Below, one piece after another: positions 8,474 through 16,426 of a stretch of 64,000 bases of DNA. The translations under genes were made by a program, and so were the position numbers. The DNA is from Magnetospirillum fulvum MGU-K5 (lineage in GTDB: Bacteria > Pseudomonadota > Alphaproteobacteria > Rhodospirillales > Magnetospirillaceae): positions 55,087-119,086 of the forward strand of contig NZ_AQPH01000002.1 in NCBI RefSeq assembly GCF_000442515.1, given 5' to 3'. Below the pieces are notes generated by a model. It saw only the letters and a list, made by a program, of their open reading frames with translations, was not told the origin of the DNA and did no database searches. How positions within the stretch are numbered: position 1 is the stretch's first letter; each line of letters opens with the position of its first letter.

Positions 8474-9249
8474 TGACAGCCCTGCCCGTGTCGCGTTCGC
8501 GCCTGATCCTTGCCCTGCTGGCGGGAGTGGCGACGGCGCTGGTGGCCGGTCCGGTGCTGGCCCAATCGCTGAACCTCGACCTGGGCGGCGGGGGCGGCAG
8601 CGCCACCAGCCGGATCATCCAGTTGATCGGCCTGACCACGGTGCTGTCGCTGGCTCCGTCGATCGTGGTGATGGTGACTTCGTTCACCCGCTTTGTGGTG
8701 GTGTTGAGCTTTCTGCGTCAGGCGCTGGGCACCCAGCAAAGCCCGCCCAACATGGTGCTGGTCAGTCTGGCGCTGTTCCTGACCGCCTTCGTGATGGCCC
8801 CGACTTTCGACAAAGCGTGGGACACCGGCATTCAGCCGATGATGGACGGCCATATCGACGAGATGGAAGGGTTCGAACGCACCGTCAAACCGTTCCACGC
8901 CTTCATGAGCCAGCATGTCCGGCCCCAGGACCTCAAGCTGTTCATGGATCTGTCGCGGGCGAAGGAAGTGGTCAATCCCGAGGACGTGCCGTTGAAGGCG
9001 CTGATCCCCGCTTTCATGATCAGCGAGCTGCGCCGCGCCTTTGAAATCGGCTTCCTGGTGTTCCTGCCGTTCCTGATCATCGACATGGTGATCGCCTCGG
9101 TGCTGATGAGCATGGGCATGATGATGATCCCGCCCGCGATGATCTCGCTGCCGTTCAAGCTGATTCTTTTTCGTGATGGTCGATGGCTGGTATCTGGTGG
9201 TCGGCTCGCTGGTGCAGAGCTACGGATAGAGCAAAAGGCGAGCCGTTGA
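8473..9249 (+). pseudogene. fliP: flagellar export-gate protein FliP, frameshifted near the 3' end
   Basis: FliP is a core subunit of the flagellar type III export gate. A signal peptide, the SFTRFVVVLSFLRQALGTQ region and PAFMISELRRAFEIGFL...MSMGMMMIPPAMISLPFK are textbook. After LPFKLILF the frame shifts: five T residues at 9167-9171 stand where four would be expected. With one T removed the protein would continue VMVDGWYLVVGSLVQSYG and stop at 9229 (251 residues), the usual FliP end. As written it reads 24 unrelated residues and stops at 9249. This is either a real inactivating slip or a homopolymer sequencing error. Confidence 0.9.
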
Positions 9250-9355
9250 AATGAGCGGCTCACCTACATTCAGCCGCCATTGCGGCGGCGGCCAAGCGGG
9301 CGGATGCCCGCGCCCGGCGAGGGGCAACAGGTGGGCCAAGTTTTTGGCCCACCTG
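9237..9355 (+). repeat. structured convergent-gene element, copy A
   Basis: Four hairpins in order: (1) stem GAGCCG/CGGCTC around a TTGAAATGAG loop (9240-9261); (2) GCCGCC/GGCGGC; (3) a GCGGGC-GGAT-GCCCGC stem-loop at 9296-9311, framed by GCCAA and GCCCGGCGA; (4) a perfect 12-bp stem 9328-9339/9344-9355. It starts 8 bases after the native fliP stop and ends one base before the stop of the convergent deacetylase gene. Copies B and C are at 27981-28113 and 35546-35668. Confidence 0.85.
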
Positions 9356-9356
9356 A

Positions 9357-10373
9357 TTAAGGCGTCGCGAACTGCCAGCCGAACCAGCGCCAGCGCCCGT
9401 CCAGGGTCGGAACGGTACAGTTCAGCCGGGCGCGCCCTTGCGGGATCGGGCGGGTCATCCGCACCTCGATCCGGGGACCAAGCTGTTCGACCCGGACCTG
9501 CCCCTCATGCGAGGCAAAGCAGGACAATGCGGCGATCCCCGCGACATCCTCCGCCAACGTAAAGCCGAATGACGGCGGGTTGGACCGGATCACCGGATCG
9601 TCGGGGGTGATGTCGATCGCGGGCAGCGGCAGCGAACGGACCGCCAGCCGGAAGCGGTCGGGATCGCCATGCGGCCCGGTCAGGGCGAAGCGGGGCAGGA
9701 AGAACGGCTCGGACTTCGTCCACAACGCCCCGGAATGCTGGCCGAACGCGGCGGTGAAGCCCGCTTGCCGCACCAGGGCGATCGAAGCCGAATCCGCCTC
9801 GCCCCCCGGCCAGGCGAACAGATCGGGGTTTTGCCCCAACTCGCGCTCGAAACGGGCGCGGGCGCGGGCCAGATCGGCGGCGGCGGCCTCGGCCCCGACA
9901 CGGGGAAAGCGCAGCCGTGCCGCGCCCTGGCTGGCGATGGTGACCCCGGCGGCGCGCAACTCGCGCAATTGCTCCCAATTCATCGTTTCGCCGCCGCGAT
10001 CGATTTCGTCGGTGGCGACGAACAGGGTCACCGGCAGCCCGGCCCGGCGCAGCAACGGCCACGCCCGAGTATAAAATCCGGTCGAGGAATCATCGACGGT
10101 GATCGCCACCGCCTTGTCGGGCAGCGCGGCCCCGGTCCGCATCGAACGAGCGATCTCGGGCAGCGGCAATACGGAGAATCCGCCGCTTTTCAATTCCTCG
10201 ATATGTGTGGTCAACTGCTCCGAGGTGGTGTTGAGCGCCGCGACACGATCATCGTCGAAGCGGTGATACATCAGCACCACGGCGGACTCGGCCGCATGCG
10301 CCGGTTCCGGAGCCGCCGCAAGCAACGCCAGAACCCAGATCATCGCTGCCGAGGCAACCTTACCCGTCCTCAT
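9357..10373 (-). CDS. polysaccharide deacetylase (NodB-fold) homologue, probably altered active site
   Basis: The 338-residue exported protein starts at an ATG preceded by AGGGGG and has a signal peptide ending AHA-AE. The NodB fold is shown by VVLMYHRF, AVAITVDDSSTGFY (motif 1, Asp pair kept), GLPVTLFVATDEI and LFAWPGGEAD. Family members use a D-H-H metal triad; the motif usually written SHTxxHP reads SQGAARL here, so both histidines are Gln and Arg. About 70 extra C-terminal residues form a beta-rich domain. It may be a catalytically inert carbohydrate-binding protein, or use another metal site. Confidence 0.75.
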   Translation of the reverse strand: MRTGKVASAAMIWVLALLAAAPEPAHAAESAVVLMYHRFDDDRVAALNTTSEQLTTHIEELKSGGFSVLPLPEIARSMRTGAALPDKAVAITVDDSSTGFYTRAWPLLRRAGLPVTLFVATDEIDRGGETMNWEQLRELRAAGVTIASQGAARLRFPRVGAEAAAADLARARARFERELGQNPDLFAWPGGEADSASIALVRQAGFTAAFGQHSGALWTKSEPFFLPRFALTGPHGDPDRFRLAVRSLPLPAIDITPDDPVIRSNPPSFGFTLAEDVAGIAALSCFASHEGQVRVEQLGPRIEVRMTRPIPQGRARLNCTVPTLDGRWRWFGWQFATP

Positions 10374-10471
10374 CGCCCCCTGGTCTCCTCGGCGTCGTGC
10401 CCCAATATAGGGGGATGTTTGCCGCATCCGGGCGGCGGAGTACAAGAAAAAGCGGGAAAGGGCATGTCATC

Positions 10472-11061
10472 ATGAGCCATGAAATCGACCAAGTGGGACA
10501 GAATGTGCTGTTCTATCAAGGCCGTACCTATGGTCGTTTCCTCGACAAACCAGTGAGCGAAGAGACGCTGCGCAAAGCCTGGGATCTGGCCCGGATGGGG
10601 CCGACCGCCGCCAACGGCCAGCCGTTGCGCGTCATTTTCCTCCGTTCGGCCAAGGCGCGCGAACGTCTGTTGACGGCGCTGGCCCCCAACAATGTCGAAA
10701 AACCATCGCCGCCCCGGTCACTGCGATCCTGGCGCACGATCTCGATTTCTTCGAGCGCCTGCCGGTGCTCTATCCCCATGCCGACGCCCGATCCTGGTAT
10801 GCCGACAATCCCGCCCTGGCCGACGAAACCGCGTTCCGCAACGGCAGCCTTCAGGCCGGATATTTCATCCTGGCGCTCCGGGCGGTCGGGCTTGATGCCG
10901 GACCGATGAGCGGGTTCGATAATGCCAAGGTCGATGCCGAATTTTTCGCGGGCACCCGGCTACGCTCGAATCTGCTGGTCAATATCGGCTATGGCGACGT
11001 CGCGGCCCTGCGCCCGCGCGGCCCGCGTCTGTCGTTCGAAGAGGGGTGCACCCTGCTGTAG
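10472..11061 (+). pseudogene. RutE-like nitroreductase / malonic semialdehyde reductase, frameshifted
   Basis: The two halves together match RutE closely. The first frame gives [15 protein letters not shown] up to NNVEK, and a second frame continues with [29 protein letters not shown] and [12 protein letters not shown] and ends [10 protein letters not shown]. The break is at the A run 10698-10702: five A residues where six would give [13 protein letters not shown]. With that base restored the protein is 196 residues, the size of E. coli RutE. The family is FMN-dependent NAD(P)H oxidoreductases; RutE reduces 3-hydroxypropanal/malonic semialdehyde in pyrimidine breakdown. No other rut gene is nearby, so substrate is uncertain. 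Confidence 0.85.
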
Positions 11062-11064
11062 GGT

Positions 11065-11565
11065 TTAGCGGCGACGGCGGAGCGACAGAACGACCAGAAA
11101 GGCCAGCAGGCCGGAGAAGGCGACGTTCAGCCCCGCCATCGTCACACCGTGAAAAGCCCAGGCGGGCTGATCGCAAGGAGCGTCTTCGACCGGGCGGCTC
11201 ATCGCGGCGGCAAGGTCGAACGTCTCGGGTGCGGCCGCCGGTGCCCCAGCGGAACACACCGCCGAAGTCCACCAGAATTGTTCGACCCCGACATGATAGG
11301 CGGCGATCACGGCATTGACCGCCAAGGCCAGCGCCGCCAGTCCCATCAACGTGCGGCGGGTGGACACCAGCCGGGCGGTACCCAGCGCCATCGCGGCGAA
11401 CAGAGCCGCCAGGGCAAAGGGAACTCGTTCAGTCACGCACAGGACGCAAGGCCGCATCCCCAGCCCATACTGAGCGTACAGGGCAGAAGCCAAGGCCGCC
11501 AAACAGGCCACAAGCAAAAAAACGGCCGTGAAAGCGGGAAAGGGCTGGCGCGGGAATCGGCTCAT
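11065..11565 (-). CDS. dsbB: disulfide bond formation protein DsbB family
   Basis: The 166-residue inner-membrane protein has four hydrophobic helices. It has a quinone-coupled CxxC pair (RPCVLCVTERVPF) and a second periplasmic cysteine pair (SAVCSAG and DAPCDQPAW). DsbB-type proteins reoxidise DsbA and pass electrons to quinone. The ATG at 11565 is preceded only by a GGG. It ends 3 bases from the convergent rutE-like gene. Confidence 0.88.
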   Translation of the reverse strand: MSRFPRQPFPAFTAVFLLVACLAALASALYAQYGLGMRPCVLCVTERVPFALAALFAAMALGTARLVSTRRTLMGLAALALAVNAVIAAYHVGVEQFWWTSAVCSAGAPAAAPETFDLAAAMSRPVEDAPCDQPAWAFHGVTMAGLNVAFSGLLAFLVVLSLRRRR

Positions 11566-11635
11566 CCCACGAACTATAGCTCCCTTTCCAGCCGGGCGGA
11601 AGCGGACTTCCACCCGGCCAAAACCATGGTGCTGA

Positions 11636-12421
11636 TCACCACGTCGGGATGATGGTGCCGTCGAAACGCTTCTCGATGAAGGCCTTGACCTCGGGCGAGC
11701 GATAGGTGGCGATGAAGGAATGGATCGCCGGATCGTCCTTGCGCTTGGTCTGGGTGACGAACCACAGGCCCCAGGGGGTGTCGATCCCCTCGCGGAACAA
11801 AGCGGTCTTGGGATTGATCCCGGCGGCGACCGCGTAATTGAGCGGCACCGCCGACACATCGACATCGTCGAGCGAGCGCGGCAATTGGGCGGCGTCGATT
11901 TCGCGGAACTTCAGCTTCTTGGCATTGGCGACGATATCGAGCGGCGTCGCGGCATTGCCCGCCTTGGGATCGACGGTGATCAGCCCGGATTGTTGCAGCA
12001 GCAACAGAGCCCGCGCCCCGTTGGCGGGATCGTTAGGAATGGCGATGCTGGCCCCGTCCTTGAGCTCATCCAGCGATTTAAGCGTCTTGGAATAAAGGCC
12101 GAGGGGCACGACGATGCTGCGTTCGACCGCGACCAGATCATAGCCGCGCGTCTTGATCTGGTTGTCGAGATAGGGCTTGTGCTGAAAATTGTTGAAGTCG
12201 ATATCCCCCTGGGCCAGCGCCGCGTTGGGCTGGGTGTAGTCGGAAAACTCGACCACCTTGATATCGGCCCCGGTCTTTTGCTTGTGCAGCTTGGCGGCGA
12301 AGTCGAGAATCTCGCTGTACGGCCCGGCGGAAACGCCGATCTTCAGCGGCTCGGCGGCCTGGGCGAGGCTGCTTCCGGCGAGAATCAGGACGGCCCCGAG
12401 CAAAGTGCGCAATCGAGTCAT
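11636..12421 (-). CDS. metQ: D-methionine ABC transporter substrate-binding protein
   Basis: The 261-residue NlpA/MetQ-family protein has a signal peptide ending AQA-AE and the family patterns KIGVSAGPYSEIL, KVVEFSDYTQPNAAL, NFFQHKPYL-like (NNFQHKPYLD) and IAIPNDPANGARAL. No lipobox cysteine is present, so it should be a free periplasmic protein rather than the lipoprotein found in enterobacteria. It closes the metN-metI-(ligase)-metQ operon. Confidence 0.92.
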   Translation of the reverse strand: MTRLRTLLGAVLILAGSSLAQAAEPLKIGVSAGPYSEILDFAAKLHKQKTGADIKVVEFSDYTQPNAALAQGDIDFNNFQHKPYLDNQIKTRGYDLVAVERSIVVPLGLYSKTLKSLDELKDGASIAIPNDPANGARALLLLQQSGLITVDPKAGNAATPLDIVANAKKLKFREIDAAQLPRSLDDVDVSAVPLNYAVAAGINPKTALFREGIDTPWGLWFVTQTKRKDDPAIHSFIATYRSPEVKAFIEKRFDGTIIPTW

Positions 12422-12457
12422 GTCGTTTCGGTTCCTTGTCGCGAAAATGAGGTGGGA

Positions 12458-13798
12458 TCAGGCCCAGACAGCCCCGCGCCGGTCCTCGACCCGTTTGGCC
12501 TTGTGGGTGGCGCGCGGCAAGCTGTCGGCCTCCAGCACCGCCACCTTGGGACCAACCCCGGTGACCGCCTTGATCCGGCGGGTCAGACGGGCGGCGAGGT
12601 CGCCAGCGGGCACGGCACATCCCCAGCGGCGTTCGACCTCGACCGTTACGGTATCCAGGTGGTTCTCGCGATCGAGCACCAGCCGGTATTCGCCGGTGAA
12701 GTCGCCGTCCTGACGCACCACCGCCTCGATATCGCTGGGGAACAGGTTGACGCCCCGGACGATCAGCATGTCATCAAGCCGACCGTGCACGCCGAGCAGA
12801 CGTTGCGAGGTCCGGCCGCACCGGCACGGTTCGGAGGTGAACGAGACGATATCGCCGGTGCGGAAACGGATCAGCGGCCGGGCGCGCTTTTGCAGGGTGG
12901 TCAGCACCAGTTCGCCGCGCTCGCCCTCGCGGACCGGCTCGCCGGTGGCGGGATCAAGCACCTCGGCCAGGATATGGTCCTCGGCCCAGTGCAGCCCGTC
13001 CTTTTCCTCGCACATTCCGGCGCACGAGCCGAAAATGTCGGACAGACCGTAATAATCATAGACCGACGCCCCCCACAGGGTTTCGATCCGCGCCCGCGTC
13101 TCGGGGATCGAACCGCCCGGTTCGCCCGCGACGAAAATCCGCCGCACCGCCAGATCGCGGGCGGGGTCGATCCCCTGCTTCTGCGCCGTCTCGCCCAAGT
13201 ACCAGGCATAAGACGGCGTGGTCCAGATCGCCGTCGCCTGGAACTGCTTCAAGATCGTCAGCAGCCGTTCCGACGGCACCGTTCCGGCATGGATCGACAG
13301 CGCCCCCAGCTTCTGCGCTCCCAGCACGCACGGCCCGCCGACGAACAGCGAGAAATTCAGCGAGTGGCAATAGCGGTCGGTCGGACGCAGCCCCGAGGAC
13401 CAGAATTGCCGCGCCTCGTAATCCATCCAGGCGTCGAAATCGCTGGCGGTGAAGGGCGACAGGGTCGGCACCCCGGTCGAGCCGGACGAGGCCGAGACAT
13501 AAACGACCTCGCTTTCCGGCACGGCGGCGATATCGCCCAGCAGCGGCACCGCCTCTTGCCGTTCGCGCAGGATTTGCTTGTTGATGAAGGGGAAGCGGCG
13601 CAGATCGTCCAGGCTTTTCAGGCTGTCCGGCCCCACTCCAGCCGCGGCGAAGCTGGCGCGGTAATAGGGCGAACCAGCCTGAGCGTGCGCCAGATGGGTC
13701 CGCAGCAGCGACAGCTTCAACGCGTCCCATTCGGCACGGGATTGCGTTTCCAGCGCGGGGGCCCAAAATCGGCGTTCGGCGGCGATATCAATGGTCAT
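12458..13798 (-). CDS. phenylacetate-CoA-ligase-like adenylate-forming enzyme in the met operon
   Basis: The 446-residue protein has the AMP-binding core VYVSASSGSTGVPTLSPF, the YDYYGLSDIFG acyl-adenylate motif, RFRTGDIVSF and the hinge GRLDDMLIVRGVNLFPSDIE. It belongs to the PaaK-like branch. Cysteines in GSCAGMCEE and EPCRCGR fit the zinc site seen in some of that branch. It lies 36 bases before metQ and 29 bases after metI in the same orientation, so it is in the transporter operon. It probably activates an aromatic or small carboxylic acid to its CoA thioester; the substrate cannot be read from sequence. Confidence 0.85.
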   Translation of the reverse strand: MTIDIAAERRFWAPALETQSRAEWDALKLSLLRTHLAHAQAGSPYYRASFAAAGVGPDSLKSLDDLRRFPFINKQILRERQEAVPLLGDIAAVPESEVVYVSASSGSTGVPTLSPFTASDFDAWMDYEARQFWSSGLRPTDRYCHSLNFSLFVGGPCVLGAQKLGALSIHAGTVPSERLLTILKQFQATAIWTTPSYAWYLGETAQKQGIDPARDLAVRRIFVAGEPGGSIPETRARIETLWGASVYDYYGLSDIFGSCAGMCEEKDGLHWAEDHILAEVLDPATGEPVREGERGELVLTTLQKRARPLIRFRTGDIVSFTSEPCRCGRTSQRLLGVHGRLDDMLIVRGVNLFPSDIEAVVRQDGDFTGEYRLVLDRENHLDTVTVEVERRWGCAVPAGDLAARLTRRIKAVTGVGPKVAVLEADSLPRATHKAKRVEDRRGAVWA

Positions 13799-13827
13799 CG
13801 CGACGGTTCCTTCTTCCCGATTGGTCT

Positions 13828-14490
13828 TTAAGTCCGTTCGCGCTTATTCAGGCGGTGCGCGGCGTAATCGCCCACGCTCTGGACCACTTGGACCAGCACG
13901 ATCAGCACGGCGACAACCGCGACCATCACCTCGCCCTGGAAGCGCTGATAGCCATAGCGGATGCCGAGATCACCCAGCCCGCCGCCGCCGACCGCCCCCG
14001 CCATCGCCGAATAGCCGATCAGGCTGACCACGGTGATGGTCAGACCGGCGGCGATGCCGGGCAGCGCCTCGGGCACCAGCACCTTGACGACGATCTGAAG
14101 GGGCGAGGCTCCCATCGCCTGGGCGGCTTCGACCAGACCGGAATCGACCTCGCGCAACGAGGCTTCGACCAGACGGGCGATGAACGGCGCGGCGGCGACC
14201 ACCAGCGGCACCGTCGCCGCCGCCGTCCCGATCGAGGTTCCGACCAGCGCCCGCGTCAGCGGAATGATCGCGACCATCAGGATGATGAACGGGGTCGAGC
14301 GGGCGGCATTGACCACCGCGCCGACGATCCGGTTGAAGGTCGGTCGGGCCAGGATGTTGCCGGGCTGGGTGACCAGCAGCAAAATCCCGAGCGGCACACC
14401 GATCAGCGCGGCGAGGACGGCGGAAACGCCGACCATCGCCACGGTTTCCCACAAAGCTTCAAGCAACAGCTCGATCAGGCGCTGCGACAC
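13828..14490 (-). CDS. metI: methionine ABC transporter permease
   Basis: The 220-residue membrane protein has five predicted helices and the EAA loop EAAQAMGASPLQIVVKVLVPEALPGI typical of MetI. I place the start at a GTG (14490), which overlaps metN by 32 bases and has GGAG upstream. That gives the usual family length of about 217-220. The ATG further upstream would add 25 non-conserved residues. Confidence 0.9.
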   Translation of the reverse strand: MSQRLIELLLEALWETVAMVGVSAVLAALIGVPLGILLLVTQPGNILARPTFNRIVGAVVNAARSTPFIILMVAIIPLTRALVGTSIGTAAATVPLVVAAAPFIARLVEASLREVDSGLVEAAQAMGASPLQIVVKVLVPEALPGIAAGLTITVVSLIGYSAMAGAVGGGGLGDLGIRYGYQRFQGEVMVAVVAVLIVLVQVVQSVGDYAAHRLNKRERT

Positions 14491-15514
14491 GGCCGAGAAT
14501 CTCCACTTTGAGCGATTTGACGCGCAGGAAATCAAGCGCCGCCTGCAATCCGGCTTCGCTGCCACCGGCCTCGACCGTCAGCGTCCCATAGGGGGCGTTC
14601 TGGATGTAGTCGATGTGGCCGTGCAGGATGTTGAACGAGACGCCGAAGCGGCGGACCATCTCGGACACGATCGGCTCGTTGGCGGACGGGCCGGTAAAGG
14701 TGATCCGCATCACCAGACCCGGCGAGGTCTGCGGCGAATGGCGCAGCCGCGAACTGACCCGTTCCGGCAGTTCGAGATTGAGCACCTCGCGCACCAGCGA
14801 GCGGGTGATGGGATGGCTGGGCTGGGTAAAGACGTCGAACACCGCGCCTTGCTCGACCACCCGGCCCTGATCGAGCACCGCCACCCGGTCGGCGATTTCC
14901 CGCACCACCTGCATTTCGTGGGTGATGAGAACGATGGTCAGATTGAGGGTGTGGTTGATCTCGGCCAGCAGGGCCAGGATTGATTTGGTCGTCTCGGGGT
15001 CCAGCGCCGAGGTCGCCTCGTCGCACAGCAGCACCGAGGGACGCGAGGCCAGGGCGCGGGCGATGCCGACGCGCTGTTTCTGCCCGCCCGACAATTGCGC
15101 CGGGTAGGCATCGCGCTTGTCGGTCAGTCCGACCAGTTCCAGCATTTCATCGACCCGGCGCAGGCGCAGGCCGCGCGGCATATCGACCAGTTCGAGCGGC
15201 AGGGAGACATTGCCCTGCACCGTGCGCGACGACAGCAGGTTGAAGTGCTGGAACACCATCCCGATGTCGTGGCGCGCCGCCCGCAGGGCCGCGCCGGACA
15301 GGCCGGACAACTCGCGCCCAGCGACGGTGATCCGTCCCCGGGTCGGGCGTTCCAACAGATTGATGCAACGGACCAGGGTGCTTTTACCCGCCCCGGACCG
15401 GCCGATGATCCCGAACACTTCGCCCTTCTCAATCGTGAGCGAAATGCCGCGAAGCACCGGGTTCGGACCGGACGGGCCACCGAATTCCTTTTCCAGGTCG
15501 TCGATGACGATCAC
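14459..15514 (-). CDS. metN: methionine ABC transporter ATP-binding protein
   Basis: The 351-residue ATPase has Walker A (GRSGAGKST), Q-loop (VFQHFNLLSSRTV), signature (LSGGQKQRVGIARAL), Walker B (LLCDEATSALD) and H-loop (THEM). A C-terminal NIL regulatory domain (~residues 265-345) senses methionine in this family. The start is a GTG with GGAGG upstream. It is the first gene of the metN-metI-ligase-metQ operon. Confidence 0.95.
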   Translation of the reverse strand: MIVIDDLEKEFGGPSGPNPVLRGISLTIEKGEVFGIIGRSGAGKSTLVRCINLLERPTRGRITVAGRELSGLSGAALRAARHDIGMVFQHFNLLSSRTVQGNVSLPLELVDMPRGLRLRRVDEMLELVGLTDKRDAYPAQLSGGQKQRVGIARALASRPSVLLCDEATSALDPETTKSILALLAEINHTLNLTIVLITHEMQVVREIADRVAVLDQGRVVEQGAVFDVFTQPSHPITRSLVREVLNLELPERVSSRLRHSPQTSPGLVMRITFTGPSANEPIVSEMVRRFGVSFNILHGHIDYIQNAPYGTLTVEAGGSEAGLQAALDFLRVKSLKVEILGRVAAPDRAVA

Positions 15515-15526
15515 CCCGAGCCTCCA

Positions 15527-15549
15527 AAATCTGCCGAATAGACAGATTT
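15527..15549. promoter_or_regulatory. inverted repeat in the metN leader
   Basis: AAATCTG (15527-15533) and CAGATTT (15543-15549) form a 7-bp perfect inverted repeat with a 9-base centre. It sits between the putative promoter and the metN ribosome binding site. It could be an operator or a small leader hairpin. No SAM riboswitch was recognised. Confidence 0.35.
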
Positions 15550-15550
15550 C

Positions 15551-15580
15551 AGGCTAGAGGCGGGCGACCCGGCCTGTCAA
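15551..15580 (-). promoter_or_regulatory. putative sigma-70 promoter of the metN operon
   Basis: On the minus strand TTGACA (complement 15575-15580) is followed after 18 bases by TAGCCT (complement 15551-15556). The -35 is perfect and the -10 is weak. Confidence 0.45.
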
Positions 15581-15630
15581 TCCTATTTATCTACTAAGGT
15601 TGTCGCTTTATAGATTTTAAGCCGGGGAGG

Positions 15631-15864
15631 TTACAGCCGACCCTTCAATTCCGACCGGCTGTAATTGCTGAAATGGCCTTCGCGGGCGGCCTGCTGCCGC
15701 ACCCGGCCCAGCGCCGCCTCGGTCTTGCCGCCGACCGACGGGGCGGACACCAGCCGTTCCAACTCGGAGGCCTGGCAGGACGGACAGGTCGGAGCATCCG
15801 AGCCCATCACCAGGGCCTCGAATTCCTCACTGCACTTGGTGCATCGAAACGAAAAAATAGGCAT
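15631..15864 (-). CDS. FmdB-family zinc-ribbon protein
   Basis: A 77-residue protein with two CxxC knuckles (FRCTKCSEEFEAL and PTCPSCQASELERLVS), the FmdB/CxxC-CxxC-SSSS family. It has a charged C-terminal tail. Members are putative regulators or zinc-binding proteins of unknown mechanism. It lies upstream of the met operon in the same orientation but has its own leader. Confidence 0.88.
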   Translation of the reverse strand: MPIFSFRCTKCSEEFEALVMGSDAPTCPSCQASELERLVSAPSVGGKTEAALGRVRQQAAREGHFSNYSRSELKGRL

Positions 15865-15911
15865 GATTCCTCACAATCAATTGGATGAAACTGTGTGAGG
15901 AAACAATAGCG

Positions 15912-15965
15912 CCAAGCGGCGGCGGGGGAAAAGCGGCGATCGATGCCGCCGCTCCCCACGCTTGG
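15912..15965 (-). terminator. long imperfect hairpin after the 81-residue hypothetical gene
   Basis: CCAAGCG (15912-15918) pairs with CGCTTGG (15959-15965), with further GGGG/CCCC and GC-rich inner pairing. It begins two bases after the stop codon of the minus-strand gene. No T tract follows, so termination is not certain. Confidence 0.45.
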
Positions 15966-15967
15966 GA

Positions 15968-16213
15968 TTAGGCCGCAGCCGCCGTCAGCGGGCAAAGCCG
16001 CCTCGCGAGGTCGCGGCCCGCCTGGGCCAGCAGCGGCCAGACGTCGGCGGCGGTCAGCCCATCGCGGGCCATCAGCAGATGGACGATGGGATCGGCCATC
16101 AGTTCGGCCAAGGCCGGTTCGCCGCTGCGCCACAGGTCCTGAGTGCGTCGCGTCGAAACCGCCGCCGGGGCGGCATGATAACGGGCAGAGGAAGGAAGGG
16201 TCGTAATCGTCAT
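15968..16213 (-). CDS. small hypothetical protein beside the sulfate-uptake operon
   Basis: An 81-residue helical protein with the central pattern DLWRSGEPALAELMADPIVHLLMARDGLTAADVWPLL. AAGGAA upstream supports the ATG at 16213. It is divergent from the sulfate-binding protein gene, and the pair shares a 213-base intergenic region. The LMxxDGL pattern recurs in small proteins I associate loosely with Rhodospirillales, but I cannot name a function. Confidence 0.6.
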   Translation of the reverse strand: MTITTLPSSARYHAAPAAVSTRRTQDLWRSGEPALAELMADPIVHLLMARDGLTAADVWPLLAQAGRDLARRLCPLTAAAA

Positions 16214-16358
16214 TGCCGTTTCCTTCACGTCAAAAACCGGACGCCCACCACGACAGGCAGCGTTCCGGATACGAGCAACCCTAGCGACGGAGCGCGGTGA
16301 AGTCAATAATTATCTATAGAATGAGTGGGTTTTGTCACATGCTTGTGGAGAATTCGGC

Positions 16359-16387
16359 TTGACGCCTAAAATCCAGTAATCTATAGG
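16359..16387 (+). promoter_or_regulatory. sigma-70 promoter of the sulfate-uptake operon
   Basis: TTGACG (16359-16364), 17 bases, then TATAGG (16382-16387). The word TCTATAG occurs both here and about 65 bases upstream (near 16313), which may mark a regulator site shared with the divergent gene. Confidence 0.6.
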
Positions 16388-16426
16388 CTTGCTGAATATC
16401 ACATGGCGCCGATGGGGAGAGCACGG

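Noticed and set aside
15515..15630. SAM riboswitch before metN
   Set aside because: The leader is short, with one 7-bp inverted repeat and no recognisable SAM-I, SAM-II or SAM/SAH core.
15912..15965. Possible copy of the convergent-gene element, because of CCAAGCG
   Set aside because: CCAAGCG pairs directly with CGCTTGG in one long hairpin and the GGAT core is missing.
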